Translations under genes and position numbers: made by a program
Notes under the pieces: model-generated
Databases searched by the model: none
Told to the model about the DNA's origin: nothing
The model's input: the letters and a program-made list of their open reading frames with translations, nothing else
In this document: positions 34,181 to 42,785 of the stretch, one piece after another
Layout of the letters: each line of letters begins with the position of its first letter
Numbering within the stretch: the first letter of the stretch is position 1
DNA from: Lentzea sp033794685
GTDB taxonomy: Bacteria; Actinomycetota; Actinomycetes; Mycobacteriales; Pseudonocardiaceae
DNA: 64,000 nt
Strand: one strand, 5' to 3'
Assembly: GCA_033794685.1 (NCBI GenBank)
Contig: JARAYZ010000001.1

Positions 34181-35080
34181 CCGGTCCAGGGCGTTGCGGA
34201 CGTGGCCCTTCGTGTCCTCCAGGGCAGCGGCCGCACGTTCGGTCGGTTCGCCCGACAGCAGGTGCACGAGTGCCACCTTGAGGTCACCGGACGCGTCCGC
34301 CAGCGCCTGTTCGCAGGCGGTCTCGGGCTGGCCGGTGGCCTCGTGCAGGATCCGGATCGTCCGCCCGCGCAGCTTCGCGTTCGTCGCGCGCATGCTGACC
34401 ATCAGGTTCGAGTAGGTGCGGCCGAGCTTGATCATCACGGCCGTGGAGAACGACGTCAGGACCAGCTTCTGGGCCGATCCCGCCTTCATCCGCGTGGAGC
34501 CGGCGATGGCCTCGGGGCCGGTGTTCAGCGCGACCAGGACGTCCGGTGTGAACGGCACCGACGCGTTGTTCGAGACCAGCACGGTGTGGGCGCCAAGCGC
34601 TTGCGCCTCTTCCAGCGCACCGATCACGAACGGCGTGCGTCCGGACGCTGCGATGCCCACCACCAGGTCTTTCGCGGTGGCGTGACGGCGGATCTGGGCG
34701 GCGCCGGAGTGGTCCTCCACCTCTTCGACGGCACGGACGAGGGCTTCCGGACCGCCGGCGTGGTGGGCGACGAACCAGTCCGCCGGGGCGTTGAACGTGG
34801 GCACGAGCTCGGCGGCGTCCAGCGTGGCCAGCCGCCCGGACGTGCCGGCGCCGACGTAGTGCACCCGGCCGCCGGACATGATCGCCTCGACGCCGAGGTC
34901 GACGGCGCGGGCCAGTTCCGGCAGCGCCTCCGCGACCGCCGCCGGGACCGTGCGGTCCTCTTCGTTGATCATGCGCAGCACGTCGATCGTGGGTACCCGG
35001 TCGATGTCGGCGGTGCGGGGGTTCCGTTGCTCGGTCGGAGATTCCACGCGCACCACCACACCGTCCCGGGGGGAGATCAT
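34169..35080 (-). CDS. murQ: N-acetylmuramic acid 6-phosphate etherase
   Basis: This 303-residue SIS-domain enzyme cleaves the lactyl ether of MurNAc-6-P, giving GlcNAc-6-P and D-lactate. The SIS motif GAGTSGRLATLDAAELVPTF (about 77-96) includes the catalytic acid glutamate; IAASGRTPFVIGAL (about 143-156) and NTGPEAIAGSTRMKAGSAQK (about 186-205) are MurQ hallmarks. ATG 35080 overlaps the murR stop by 4 bp, so it is second in a murR-murQ operon. Confidence 0.96.
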   Translation of the reverse strand: MISPRDGVVVRVESPTEQRNPRTADIDRVPTIDVLRMINEEDRTVPAAVAEALPELARAVDLGVEAIMSGGRVHYVGAGTSGRLATLDAAELVPTFNAPADWFVAHHAGGPEALVRAVEEVEDHSGAAQIRRHATAKDLVVGIAASGRTPFVIGALEEAQALGAHTVLVSNNASVPFTPDVLVALNTGPEAIAGSTRMKAGSAQKLVLTSFSTAVMIKLGRTYSNLMVSMRATNAKLRGRTIRILHEATGQPETACEQALADASGDLKVALVHLLSGEPTERAAAALEDTKGHVRNALDRLAG

Positions 35081-35997
35081 TTAGACGTCTCCCGCGGCCG
35101 TCGGCGGCCATCCGGCCGGGCACCGAGCCGGTGCCCCGACACCGCTTCGTAGGTCGCCTCCAGCGCCGTCTTCGCCGTGTCGACGTGGTGCTGGGCGACC
35201 CCGATGAACAGGCAGTCGATCACCGTGAGCTGGGCGATGCGACTTGCCATCGCGCCGGAGCGGAACGTGGTCTCGCGCGCGGCCGTGGTCAGCACGTGGT
35301 CGGCGACCTCGGTGATGGGCGAGCGCGGGAAGTTCGTCAGTGCGACCGTGGTGGCGCCGGTCTCGCGGGCGACGCGCAGGGCCTCGACGGTCTCCGCGGT
35401 CGAGCCGGTGTGCGAGATGCCCACGGCGACGTCCGCCTCGGTCAGCACGGCGGCCGACGTCAGCGCGATGTGCGTGTCGTTCCACGCGAAGCAGGTGAGC
35501 CCTATGCGGTGCAGCTTCTGCTGCAGGTCGAACGCCACGAACGCCGAGGCGCCGAAACCGTAGACGTCCACACGACGGGCGCCCGCGACCGCTTGGACGA
35601 CCTTGTCGAGCGACTCGACGTCGAGCTGCTCGGCGGTCTCCTCGACGGCGCGGGCGTCGGCGAACGCGACCTTGCCGACGACCTGCTTGAGGTCGTCGCC
35701 CGGTCCGATGTCGCCACCCATGTCGTGGTTGGCCCTGGCCTGGCTGCGGGCCGTGTCGGCGGCGAGCGCGATGCGCAGCTCCGGGTACCCACCGACGCCG
35801 ATCGCCTTGCAGAACCGCGTCACCGTCGTCTCACTGGTGCCCGCCTGCTCGGCGACCTCGGTGATGCTGCGGTGCGCGACAGTTCCGGGGTTCTCCAGCA
35901 CCACCTTCGCGACGCGCTGCTCGGCGCGCGCGAGGCCCGGCAGCAACGACCGGATCTTCACCAGTGGACTGGACTCGGCACTGCTTTCAGTGGACAC
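35077..35997 (-). CDS. murR: MurR/RpiR-family regulator with SIS domain
   Basis: This 306-residue protein has an N-terminal RpiR helix-turn-helix (about 10-85; ITEVAEQAGTSETTVTRFCKAIG) and a C-terminal SIS sugar-phosphate domain (about 125-265; VYGFGASAFVAFDL, VGISHTGSTAETVEAL). The ligand is probably MurNAc-6-P. It is translationally coupled to murQ. The GTG start lies 7 nt from a -10 box, so the mRNA is likely leaderless. Confidence 0.92.
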   Translation of the reverse strand: MSTESSAESSPLVKIRSLLPGLARAEQRVAKVVLENPGTVAHRSITEVAEQAGTSETTVTRFCKAIGVGGYPELRIALAADTARSQARANHDMGGDIGPGDDLKQVVGKVAFADARAVEETAEQLDVESLDKVVQAVAGARRVDVYGFGASAFVAFDLQQKLHRIGLTCFAWNDTHIALTSAAVLTEADVAVGISHTGSTAETVEALRVARETGATTVALTNFPRSPITEVADHVLTTAARETTFRSGAMASRIAQLTVIDCLFIGVAQHHVDTAKTALEATYEAVSGHRLGARPDGRRRPRETSK

Positions 35998-36003
35998 GTG
36001 GGA

Positions 36004-36032
36004 AACTTACTAACCGCCACACCGACGGTCAA
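36004..36032 (-). promoter_or_regulatory. Promoter of murR-murQ
   Basis: Minus strand: -35 TTGACC (36032-36027), 17-bp spacer, -10 TAAGTT (36009-36004). The start point falls at or next to the murR GTG (35997). The nagZ promoter has the same -35 and spacing. Confidence 0.75.
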
Positions 36033-36067
36033 CGGAGTGTGTCCGAAAGTCACTCTCTCGGCAGGTC

Positions 36068-36514
36068 CTAGTGGACGGCGGGCACCTTCCGGGTGGAGAC
36101 CGCGATCCGGTTCCACGAGTTGATGGTGAAGATCAGCGCGATGAGCTGGGCCAGTTCCTCCTCCTCGAAGTGCTTCGCGGCGCGCTCGTAGACCTCGTCG
36201 CTGACGTACTCGTGGCTGCTCATGACCGTGATGGCCTCGGTCAGCAGCAGTGCGGCCTTCTCCTTCTCGGTGTAGAGGTCGCCTGCCTCCTCCCATGCGT
36301 TGAGCAGGTAGATGCGGGCCTCGGTCTCGCCACCCTTGCGGGCGTCGACCGTGTGCATGTTGAGGCAGTAGGCGCAGTGGTTGAGCTGGGACGCGCGGAT
36401 GCGGACGAGCTCGGCGAGCTGCTCCTCGAGGCCTTCGCGAGCGGCGGCGTCGAGGGCGATCATGGCGCGGTAGACCTTCGGGGCCTTCTTGGCGAGGTCG
36501 ATGCGGTTCGTCAT
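36068..36514 (-). CDS. Carboxymuconolactone decarboxylase/AhpD-like alkylhydroperoxidase
   Basis: This 148-residue all-helical protein has the redox motif H-C-A-Y-C-L-N-M-H (about 46-54), the C-x-x-C plus His arrangement of AhpD-type peroxidases, and TEKEKAALLLTEAIT (about 81-95). It probably reduces peroxides as a trimer or hexamer. It is divergent from a MocR-type regulator with 50 bp between them, a frequent pairing in actinobacteria, so it is the likely target. Confidence 0.9.
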   Translation of the reverse strand: MTNRIDLAKKAPKVYRAMIALDAAAREGLEEQLAELVRIRASQLNHCAYCLNMHTVDARKGGETEARIYLLNAWEEAGDLYTEKEKAALLLTEAITVMSSHEYVSDEVYERAAKHFEEEELAQLIALIFTINSWNRIAVSTRKVPAVH

Positions 36515-36534
36515 GGGAAGAAATCTATGACCCC

Positions 36535-36559
36535 GATTGGCCCTGGGCATGGTGCAATC
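36535..36559. promoter_or_regulatory. Inverted repeat between the AhpD-like and MocR genes
   Basis: GATTG (36535-36539) and CAATC (36555-36559) are complementary across 15 bp in the short divergent region, a candidate MocR site. Confidence 0.4.
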
Positions 36560-36564
36560 TTCAC

Positions 36565-37902
36565 GTGGAATCGTGGGCCAATCTCGACTTCCACCTGGAC
36601 CTGTCCGGTCCGGGTGGCCTGCGGCACAGGTTGACGGCGTCGCTGCGTGAGGCGGTCCGGTCGGCCCGGCTGCCTCCGGGGACCCGGCTGCCCGCCTCGC
36701 GGTCGCTCGCCACCGACCTGGGGATCGCGCGGAACACCGTCGCCGAGGCGTACGCCGAGCTGGTGGCGGAGGGGTGGCTGACCGCGCGTCAGGGCTCGGG
36801 GACCGTTGTCGCCCAACGGGTCTCGCCTCCGCAGCCGGTGACGCGCCCGGTGGCCGGAGCGGACGTGCGGTTCGACCTGCGGGTGAGCACGCCGGACGTC
36901 ACCGAGTTCCCCCGCGCCGAGTGGATCCGGTCGACGCGGAGGGCGTTGACGGCGGCGCCCTCGGAAGCGTTCGGGCCGGGGGATCCACAGGGGCGGATCG
37001 AGCTGCGGACGGCGCTGGCCGAGTACCTGGCGCGGGCTCGGGGCGTGCGGGCCGATCCCGAACGGATCGTGGTGTGCTCGGGCTTCGGCGGCGCTGTCCA
37101 GATGTTCGACAAGCTGCTGAAACCGCCCGTGGTCGTCGAGGAGTACGGGCTCGACTTCCACCGGTCGCTGTGGACGTCGACGGTGCCGTTGGCGGTGGAC
37201 GACCACGGTGCGAACACCGAACAACTACCTGACGACCTGCGTGCCTGCGTGATGACGCCCGCGCACCAGTTCCCGTTGGGCGGTCCCTTGCACCCTCGTC
37301 GGCGCGCATCGGCCGTGGAGTGGGCACGGCGTGTGGGCGGCCTTGTGCTGGAAGACGACTACGACGGTGAGTTCCGCTACGACCGGCAGCCCGTCGGTGC
37401 CGTGCAGGGGCTGGACCCGGAGCACGTCGCCTATCTCGGCACGTCCAGCAAGGCGTTGTCACCGGCGTTGCGGATCGCGTGGATGGTGCTGCCGGACCGG
37501 TTCGTGGATCCGATCCTGGCGCTGAAGACCGATCGTGAACAGCACATCAGCATGCTCGACCAGTTGACGTTGGCCGACTTTCTGGAGGCCGGGTCCTACG
37601 ACAGCCATGTGCGGCGGATGCGGCTCAAGTACCAACGGCGGCGTGACCGGCTCGTGGAGGCTGTTTCGCCGTACGCGTCGGTGTCCGGCATCGCGGCCGG
37701 GATGCATGCAGTGCTTGACACGCCTCACGAAACCGCGATCGTCGAGACCGCGCGCGAACGTGGGATCGAGGTCAGCCCTCTCTCGTCGTTCCGGCACGAG
37801 CTGAGCGACGACGACCGCACAGGGATCGTGGTGAGCTTCGGAGCGCCCGCGTTTCCACGGGCGCTCGACAGCTTTGCCGAAGTGCTAGCGGCGTGCCACT
37901 GA
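36565..37902 (+). CDS. MocR-type regulator: GntR helix-turn-helix fused to aminotransferase-like domain
   Basis: This 445-residue protein has an N-terminal GntR winged helix (about 20-85; RLPASRSLATDLGIARNTV) joined to a fold-type I aminotransferase domain (about 110-440) with LEDDYDGEFRYD (about 271-282) and the PLP lysine in YLGTSSKALSPALRIAW (about 298-314). MocR proteins bind PLP or an amino-acid adduct and switch divergent genes. The GTG start lies 5 nt after an inverted repeat. The 3' end overlaps the AmiE-like gene by 18 bp. Confidence 0.93.
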   Translation: MESWANLDFHLDLSGPGGLRHRLTASLREAVRSARLPPGTRLPASRSLATDLGIARNTVAEAYAELVAEGWLTARQGSGTVVAQRVSPPQPVTRPVAGADVRFDLRVSTPDVTEFPRAEWIRSTRRALTAAPSEAFGPGDPQGRIELRTALAEYLARARGVRADPERIVVCSGFGGAVQMFDKLLKPPVVVEEYGLDFHRSLWTSTVPLAVDDHGANTEQLPDDLRACVMTPAHQFPLGGPLHPRRRASAVEWARRVGGLVLEDDYDGEFRYDRQPVGAVQGLDPEHVAYLGTSSKALSPALRIAWMVLPDRFVDPILALKTDREQHISMLDQLTLADFLEAGSYDSHVRRMRLKYQRRRDRLVEAVSPYASVSGIAAGMHAVLDTPHETAIVETARERGIEVSPLSSFRHELSDDDRTGIVVSFGAPAFPRALDSFAEVLAACH

Positions 37903-39408
37903 CCAGCCTTCGGCCGTGACGTCGCCGCGTGCGTGCACGTAGACGCCGCGGCCGTTGTACTGGCCGGCCTTGGTGTAGACGAACCTGCTCTTCACGGACT
38001 CCGTTGGCACCCAACGACGTTCGGTCGTGGTGATGGTGCGCGCGTCCTGCCAGTCCGTGCCGTTCCAGTGCTGGATCGTGAGCTTGTCGCCCTTGTCGAC
38101 GTCGACGAAGACCTCGACCGGACGTTCCGCGGTGAGGGTGCCGCCGGAAGTCGTTGCCCGCCACTGCTTTCCGTGTGACTTCACGGCGAGTGCGTTCGCC
38201 AGGCCGTCGGCCGCGGCGCGACGGGCCGGGTTGACGCTGCCCCAGTCACGGCTCGGGTGCACGCGGTTGGTCAGCAGGACCACGATCGAGCGCGAGGCCT
38301 TGTCGATCACGAACGACGTGCCGGTGTAGCCCGTGTGCCCCGCGGTTCCCGGGCCGCTCAACGCTCCCATGTACCAGCGCTGGTTCAGCTCGAAGCCGAG
38401 GCCGTGGGCGTTGTCCGGGAACTGCTGGTTGAAATTCGTGAGCATCAGCTCGACGGAGTGCTCGGTCAGGATGCGTCGGCCCGCGTACGTGCCGCCGTTG
38501 AGGATCGTCTGGCCGAGGATGGCGAGGTCCTTCGCCGTGCCGAAGACACCGGCGTGGCCTGCTACTCCTCCGAGGGACCACGCGTTCTCGTCGTGCACCT
38601 CGCCACGGACCATGCCGCGCGGTGGTGCCGTCTGGAACTCCGTTGCGGCCGTGCGGTTCTTGGCCGTCGGGTTGTAGCCGGTGTCCTTCATGTTGAGCGG
38701 CTTGGTGATGCCGTCCCTGACTGCCTGGTTGAGCTTCTTGCCGCTGACCTTGAAGACCAGCTCGCCGAGCGTGATCAGGTTCAGATCCGAGTAGACGTAT
38801 GTGGTGCCGGGCGTGGACTTCGGCTTCACGTCCATTACGGCCTTGATGCGTGACGGAGCGTCCGGGTACTTCTGCCACAATGGGATGAACGGTTCGAGGC
38901 CGCTCGTGTGTGTGAGCAGTTGCTTGACGGTGATGTTCTCCTTGCCGTTCACGCCGAACTCGGGCAGGTAGGTGGCGACGCGTTCGTCGATGCTCACCCG
39001 GCCCTGCTCGACCTGCTGGATCACCGCGATCGACGTGAAGAGCTTGGAGATGGAGGCGAAGTCGAAGATCGTGTCCTTCTGCATCGGGACGCGTTGTTCT
39101 TCAGGCAGTTGTGTCTGCTGGTCTTCATAGAGGACCGCGTAGCCCGTGCGGTCGTGCGTGACGATCTTGCCGTCGTGCACGTACATCGTGACCGCGCCGG
39201 CGTACAGCGGCTTGCCGTTGGCCTGGGGTTTCGTGAACTCGCGGAGCTGACGCAGGGCCGTGTTGACCGGCTCCGGGTCGAGGCCAGCCCAGAACGGGTT
39301 CGACCGGCGCAGCGTCGTCCACTGCTGTGCGAAGCCGTCCTGGGGCTGGTCGAAGTGGCCGGGGACCGCCGTCGTCACGAGTGCGACGGCCAGGGCAGGG
39401 ATGAGCAT
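37885..39408 (-). CDS. Secreted serine beta-lactamase-family hydrolase (AmiE/YbbE-like muropeptide amidase by context)
   Basis: This 507-residue protein has an N-terminal signal-like segment (about 1-16) and a class C beta-lactamase/esterase domain with S-x-x-K in SISKLF (about 119-124), Y-x-N in YSDLN (about 205-209) and H-T-G in HTGYTG (about 349-354). About 100 extra C-terminal residues form a beta-rich domain. In Bacillus, the related YbbE (AmiE) removes peptides from MurNAc-peptides next to NamZ and NagZ; the same three-gene neighbourhood here supports that role. It starts 7 bp after the namZ stop. Confidence 0.82.
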   Translation of the reverse strand: MLIPALAVALVTTAVPGHFDQPQDGFAQQWTTLRRSNPFWAGLDPEPVNTALRQLREFTKPQANGKPLYAGAVTMYVHDGKIVTHDRTGYAVLYEDQQTQLPEEQRVPMQKDTIFDFASISKLFTSIAVIQQVEQGRVSIDERVATYLPEFGVNGKENITVKQLLTHTSGLEPFIPLWQKYPDAPSRIKAVMDVKPKSTPGTTYVYSDLNLITLGELVFKVSGKKLNQAVRDGITKPLNMKDTGYNPTAKNRTAATEFQTAPPRGMVRGEVHDENAWSLGGVAGHAGVFGTAKDLAILGQTILNGGTYAGRRILTEHSVELMLTNFNQQFPDNAHGLGFELNQRWYMGALSGPGTAGHTGYTGTSFVIDKASRSIVVLLTNRVHPSRDWGSVNPARRAAADGLANALAVKSHGKQWRATTSGGTLTAERPVEVFVDVDKGDKLTIQHWNGTDWQDARTITTTERRWVPTESVKSRFVYTKAGQYNGRGVYVHARGDVTAEGWSVARR

Positions 39409-39415
39409 GTCGTCC

Positions 39416-40621
39416 TCACCGGTAGCGCAGGTAGGGCAGGCGGGTGCGGCGGAACTGCTGGAGCTCCTGCTGCCACGCGCCGACGACCTCGTCCAGGGGT
39501 GCCTGGGCGTCGATCATCTTCCGCAGCCGGTCGGAGCCGCTGAGCTTGTCGATCCAGTTGTCGGGACGCCACGCGAACACGGCGGGGTACAACGACTTCG
39601 CGGTGATCAGCATGGCCACGGCGGCCCTGATGGCGTCGAACCTCCGCGGGTCGGTGACGTGCAGGGTCACCCCGCCGCAGGTCTTGCCCTGGAACTTGTT
39701 GAACGTCGGCGAGAAGTAGGTCTCGCGGAACCGGACGCCCTGCAGGTCCAGGGCGTTCAGCGCCTCGGCCCAGCGCCAGTCGATGCCCGGCGCGCCCACC
39801 GTTTCGAACGGGCGGGTGGTGCCGCGACCCTCGGACAGGACCGTGCCCTCGAACAGGCACGTGCCGGGGTAGACCAGCGCGGTGTCCTGGGTCGGCATGT
39901 TCGGGCTCGGCGGGACCCACGGCAGGCCCGTGTCGAGCTGATTGCGCCGCCAGTTCCGGACGTTCACCACGTCGAGTTTGGTCTTGAGGCCGAACTCGCC
40001 CACGAAGAAGCGAGCCAGTTCGCCGACCGTCATGCCGTGTTGCTGCACGATCGGCTTCAGCCCGACGAAGGTCGCGTAGGCCGGGTCGAGCTGCGGGCCG
40101 TTGGCGGTGCCACCGATGGGGTTCGGGCGGTCGAGGACCATGAAGTCCAGGCCCTCGGCCGCTTCCATCGCCTGGTACAGCGACCAGATGTAGGTGTAGA
40201 AACGCGCGCCCACGTCCGCGATGTCGAACACGATCGTGTCGACGCCCGCCTTCGTGAACATCTGCTTGATCTTCGCGGGACTGGCTTGGTACGTGTCGTA
40301 CACCGGGATACCGGTGCGTGGGTCCGCGTAGTCGCCTTCGGAGCCGCCTGCTTGTGCCGTGCCGCGGAAGCCGTGTTCTGGGCCGAACACGGCGGTCGGC
40401 TTGGCGTCGTGGGCGACCATCGAGTCGACGACGTGGGTCTGGTCCTTGAGGATGCCAGTCGGGTTCGTGAGCACGCCGACCTTGCGGCCCTTGAGCTTGC
40501 GCCAGCCGTCTTGCGCGAGTTGTTCGGCGGCGGTGGCGAGCTTCGGGGCCGCGGTGGCCGTGCCGGCGCTGACGAGGGGGACGGACAGGGCGCCTGCCGC
40601 GAGGAAGCTCCGCCTTCTCAC
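39416..40621 (-). CDS. namZ: Exo-beta-N-acetylmuramidase NamZ (DUF1343)
   Basis: This 401-residue secreted enzyme releases MurNAc from peptidoglycan ends. A twin-arginine signal VRRRSFLAAGALSVPLV (1-17) with an AxA site near TATAAP indicates folded export. DUF1343 motifs follow: VGVLTNPTGI (about 49-58), FGPEHGFRG (about 79-87), FDIADVGARFYTYIW (about 131-145), VLDRPNPIGG (about 160-169) and EGRGTTRPFE (about 260-269). GTG 40621 overlaps the nagZ stop by 4 bp. It acts with NagZ upstream in sequence. Confidence 0.92.
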   Translation of the reverse strand: MRRRSFLAAGALSVPLVSAGTATAAPKLATAAEQLAQDGWRKLKGRKVGVLTNPTGILKDQTHVVDSMVAHDAKPTAVFGPEHGFRGTAQAGGSEGDYADPRTGIPVYDTYQASPAKIKQMFTKAGVDTIVFDIADVGARFYTYIWSLYQAMEAAEGLDFMVLDRPNPIGGTANGPQLDPAYATFVGLKPIVQQHGMTVGELARFFVGEFGLKTKLDVVNVRNWRRNQLDTGLPWVPPSPNMPTQDTALVYPGTCLFEGTVLSEGRGTTRPFETVGAPGIDWRWAEALNALDLQGVRFRETYFSPTFNKFQGKTCGGVTLHVTDPRRFDAIRAAVAMLITAKSLYPAVFAWRPDNWIDKLSGSDRLRKMIDAQAPLDEVVGAWQQELQQFRRTRLPYLRYR

Positions 40622-42309
40622 CAGGTCACCCCATGTCCGAACGGGTAGGGGGTCGGGCCCGGCACGTCGACCGGCAGCTTGCCCTGCGGCTTCACCTCGC
40701 CGAGCAGGACCCTGGCCAGTGCCTCCATCGAGACCGTGGTCGTCGAGTAGGTGGCGAGCCACGTCTTGGCGTTGCTGTGGGCGACGTCGTACGGGTTGCC
40801 GGTGGCGGCCGCGACGACGGGCTTGCCGGTGGCGGCGAGCTGGTTGATCAGGTCGATCTGGGCGGCCCTGGTGCTCGCGTTGTTCGTCAGCACGACGATC
40901 TTGTCCGCGTTCGCCGCCGCTGCCACGGCCTGCTGGATCTGGCCGGCCGTGGGGCTGGTCGAGGTGACGAACTTGGTGCCCTTGAGCCTGGTGGCGAGGG
41001 CGCTCGTGGTCGCGTCGCTGGTGCCGACGACCAGGGGAGCGGTGGCGTTCAGGGGAAGCGCCTGGCCGTCGTTGCGGACGACCGTGATGGTGCGGTCGGC
41101 GATCTTCTGCGCTGCCTCGGTGTTGGAGCCGACGACCTGGTCGACCTTGTTCTCGTCGACGTCGGCGGTGAGCATGACGCCGCGCAGGAGCTTCATCTTG
41201 AGGATGCGCAGGACGCTCTGGTCGATGCGCTGCTCGGTGAGCTCACCGCTGCGGACCGCCTTGACGACGCTGTCGATCGCGACGCCGAGGTTCGGAGGCA
41301 TCAGCAGCTGGTCGACGCCCGCCTTGATGGCCAGCACCGGGATCTCCGCGTCGGAGTGCAGCTTGCGCACGCCCGCCATCTCCAGCGAGTCGGTGACGAC
41401 CACACCGTCGTACTTCAGCTCGTCGCGCAGCAGGCCCGTGATGATCTTCGGGCTGAGCGTGGCCGGGTTGCCCGACGGGTCGATCTGCGGCACCTGGATG
41501 TGCGCGGTCATGATCGAGTCGATCTTGGCGGCGATGGCGGCCTTGAACGGCGGCGCGTCGATCTGGCGCCACTGGTCGAGGCTGCGGTTCGAGACCGGCA
41601 GGGCGGTGTGGCTGTCCTCGGACGTGTCGCCGTGGCCGGGGAAGTGCTTGGCGGTCGAGGTCACCGAGGTCATGTCGAACCAGCGGCGGCCCTCGTAGCC
41701 CTGGACCTGGGCGGCGACCATGTCGGCCGCGAGCAACGGGTCACTGCTGAAGCTGCGCACGCCGATGATCGGGTTCGCCGGGTTGGAGTTGACGTCGGCG
41801 TCCGGCGCGAAGTTCTGGTTGATGCCCATCGCGCGCAGTTCCTGGCCGGTGATGCGGGCCGCCTCTTCGGCGTCCTTGGTGCTCCTGCCCGCGCCGAGGG
41901 CCATGTTGCCCGGCAACTGGGTGGCCGGCGGGCCGATCCGCGTGACGACGCCCATCTCCTGGTCGATCGAGATGAGCAGCGGGACCTTGCTGGCCTTCTG
42001 CAGGCCGTTGGAGAGCTGCGCGATCTGTCTGGGGGTGTCGATGTTGTCGCGGCTCGAGTTGTTGAAGTAGATGACGCCGCCGGGCTGGTACTTGCGCACC
42101 ATGTCCGCGGCCGTCGCCACTCCGAAGTCGGGCTGGTTCTTGGGGTGCGGGACGTCGGCGGCCTGGCCGTTGACGTACGTGACGAAGAGCTGGCCGACCT
42201 TCTGTTCCAGCGACATCCCGCGGAGCGTGGTCACCGAGGCGTCCGCTCTCGCCACCGGCGTGAGGGCGACCATGGCTGTGACCAGCGTCAACGCGGCGAT
42301 TTTCCGCAC
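40618..42309 (-). CDS. nagZ: Secreted beta-N-acetylglucosaminidase NagZ (GH3, two-domain type)
   Basis: This 563-residue protein has a signal peptide (about 1-22; IAALTLVTAMVALTPVARA) and a GH3 barrel with the His-Asp dyad loop KHFPGHGDTSEDSH (about 225-238) and nucleophile Asp in VVVTDSLEMAGV (about 299-310). A C-terminal Rossmann-like domain (about 390-563) is as in Bacillus NagZ. It removes terminal GlcNAc from muropeptides outside the cell. GTG 42309 has GGGAGG 9 nt upstream. It heads the nagZ-namZ-amiE-like operon under the promoter at 42359-42387. Confidence 0.94.
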   Translation of the reverse strand: MRKIAALTLVTAMVALTPVARADASVTTLRGMSLEQKVGQLFVTYVNGQAADVPHPKNQPDFGVATAADMVRKYQPGGVIYFNNSSRDNIDTPRQIAQLSNGLQKASKVPLLISIDQEMGVVTRIGPPATQLPGNMALGAGRSTKDAEEAARITGQELRAMGINQNFAPDADVNSNPANPIIGVRSFSSDPLLAADMVAAQVQGYEGRRWFDMTSVTSTAKHFPGHGDTSEDSHTALPVSNRSLDQWRQIDAPPFKAAIAAKIDSIMTAHIQVPQIDPSGNPATLSPKIITGLLRDELKYDGVVVTDSLEMAGVRKLHSDAEIPVLAIKAGVDQLLMPPNLGVAIDSVVKAVRSGELTEQRIDQSVLRILKMKLLRGVMLTADVDENKVDQVVGSNTEAAQKIADRTITVVRNDGQALPLNATAPLVVGTSDATTSALATRLKGTKFVTSTSPTAGQIQQAVAAAANADKIVVLTNNASTRAAQIDLINQLAATGKPVVAAATGNPYDVAHSNAKTWLATYSTTTVSMEALARVLLGEVKPQGKLPVDVPGPTPYPFGHGVTW

Positions 42310-42358
42310 TTGGAAGTGCCTCCCGGTGATGTTCCCACAGATAACTGGCGTATTTCGC

Positions 42359-42387
42359 AAGTTACCCACGACCGTGGGGTGGGTCAA
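42359..42387 (-). promoter_or_regulatory. nagZ operon promoter with an embedded operator
   Basis: Minus strand: -35 TTGACC (42387-42382), 17-bp spacer, -10 TAACTT (42364-42359). The palindrome CCCACG-AC-CGTGGG (42365-42378) fills the spacer, so a bound dimer would exclude RNA polymerase. The leader is about 40 nt. Confidence 0.78.
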
Positions 42388-42431
42388 CGGGTGGCCATTG
42401 TGCCGTTCGGAGGGTTTTCCCCGAAACAAGC

Positions 42432-42463
42432 AGACGGGGCACCCTCGAAAGGGTGCCCCGTCT
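42432..42463 (-). terminator. Terminator of the Ms1-like RNA
   Basis: AGACGGGGCACCCT (42432-42445) pairs perfectly with AGGGTGCCCCGTCT (42450-42463), a 14-bp stem; on the minus strand the loop is TTCG. It is followed by GCTTGTTTCGG. Confidence 0.9.
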
Positions 42464-42666
42464 TCAGCGCGGGCTTGCGAGTTACCAAGCGTGCAACTCC
42501 AGTCGTACAACCCTGGCCTCGGCGTCCGGCGTCCCGGTACGCAGGCCCTAGACGACAAGCCTCCCGCGGCGTGCTGCGCGTGGGTACTCGAAGTCCGCGC
42601 ACGGAGCTTGGCCGGGGTGGATCCTGACTTCTCTTCGTCTGGTCCCTGGCCGACCCGAGGTCCGCA
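42432..42666 (-). ncRNA. Probable Ms1-like (MTS2823/scr3559-type) small RNA
   Basis: A strong promoter and a perfect terminator bracket about 235 nt with no reading frame, on the minus strand just downstream of the HAD-IB (Rv3661-like) gene. As I recall, the mycobacterial core-RNA-polymerase-binding RNA Ms1 (MTS2823) lies downstream of Rv3661, and its Streptomyces homologue scr3559 lies in the same gene neighbourhood. Within it, GGCCAGGG (about 42635) can pair with CCCCGGCC (about 42605), enclosing a purine-rich GACGAAGAGAAGTCAGG loop. The identity rests on synteny; 5' end +/- 3 nt. Confidence 0.6.
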
Positions 42667-42672
42667 CCACCC

Positions 42673-42701
42673 ATTTAAGTGCGTGGGCCCGGTCACAGCA
42701 A
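42673..42701 (-). promoter_or_regulatory. Promoter of the Ms1-like RNA
   Basis: Minus strand: -35 TTGCTG (42701-42696), 17-bp spacer, -10 TTAAAT (42678-42673). It is the most A/T-rich -10 in the region and predicts a start at about 42666. Confidence 0.7.
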
Positions 42702-42785
42702 GGGCTCGGACGGGTGCACCGTTCAAGCCACGTTCAGTAGTGAAAGTCTTGGCGTTTCTGGATTTGTGAGGCCGTGTTCGCGTTC

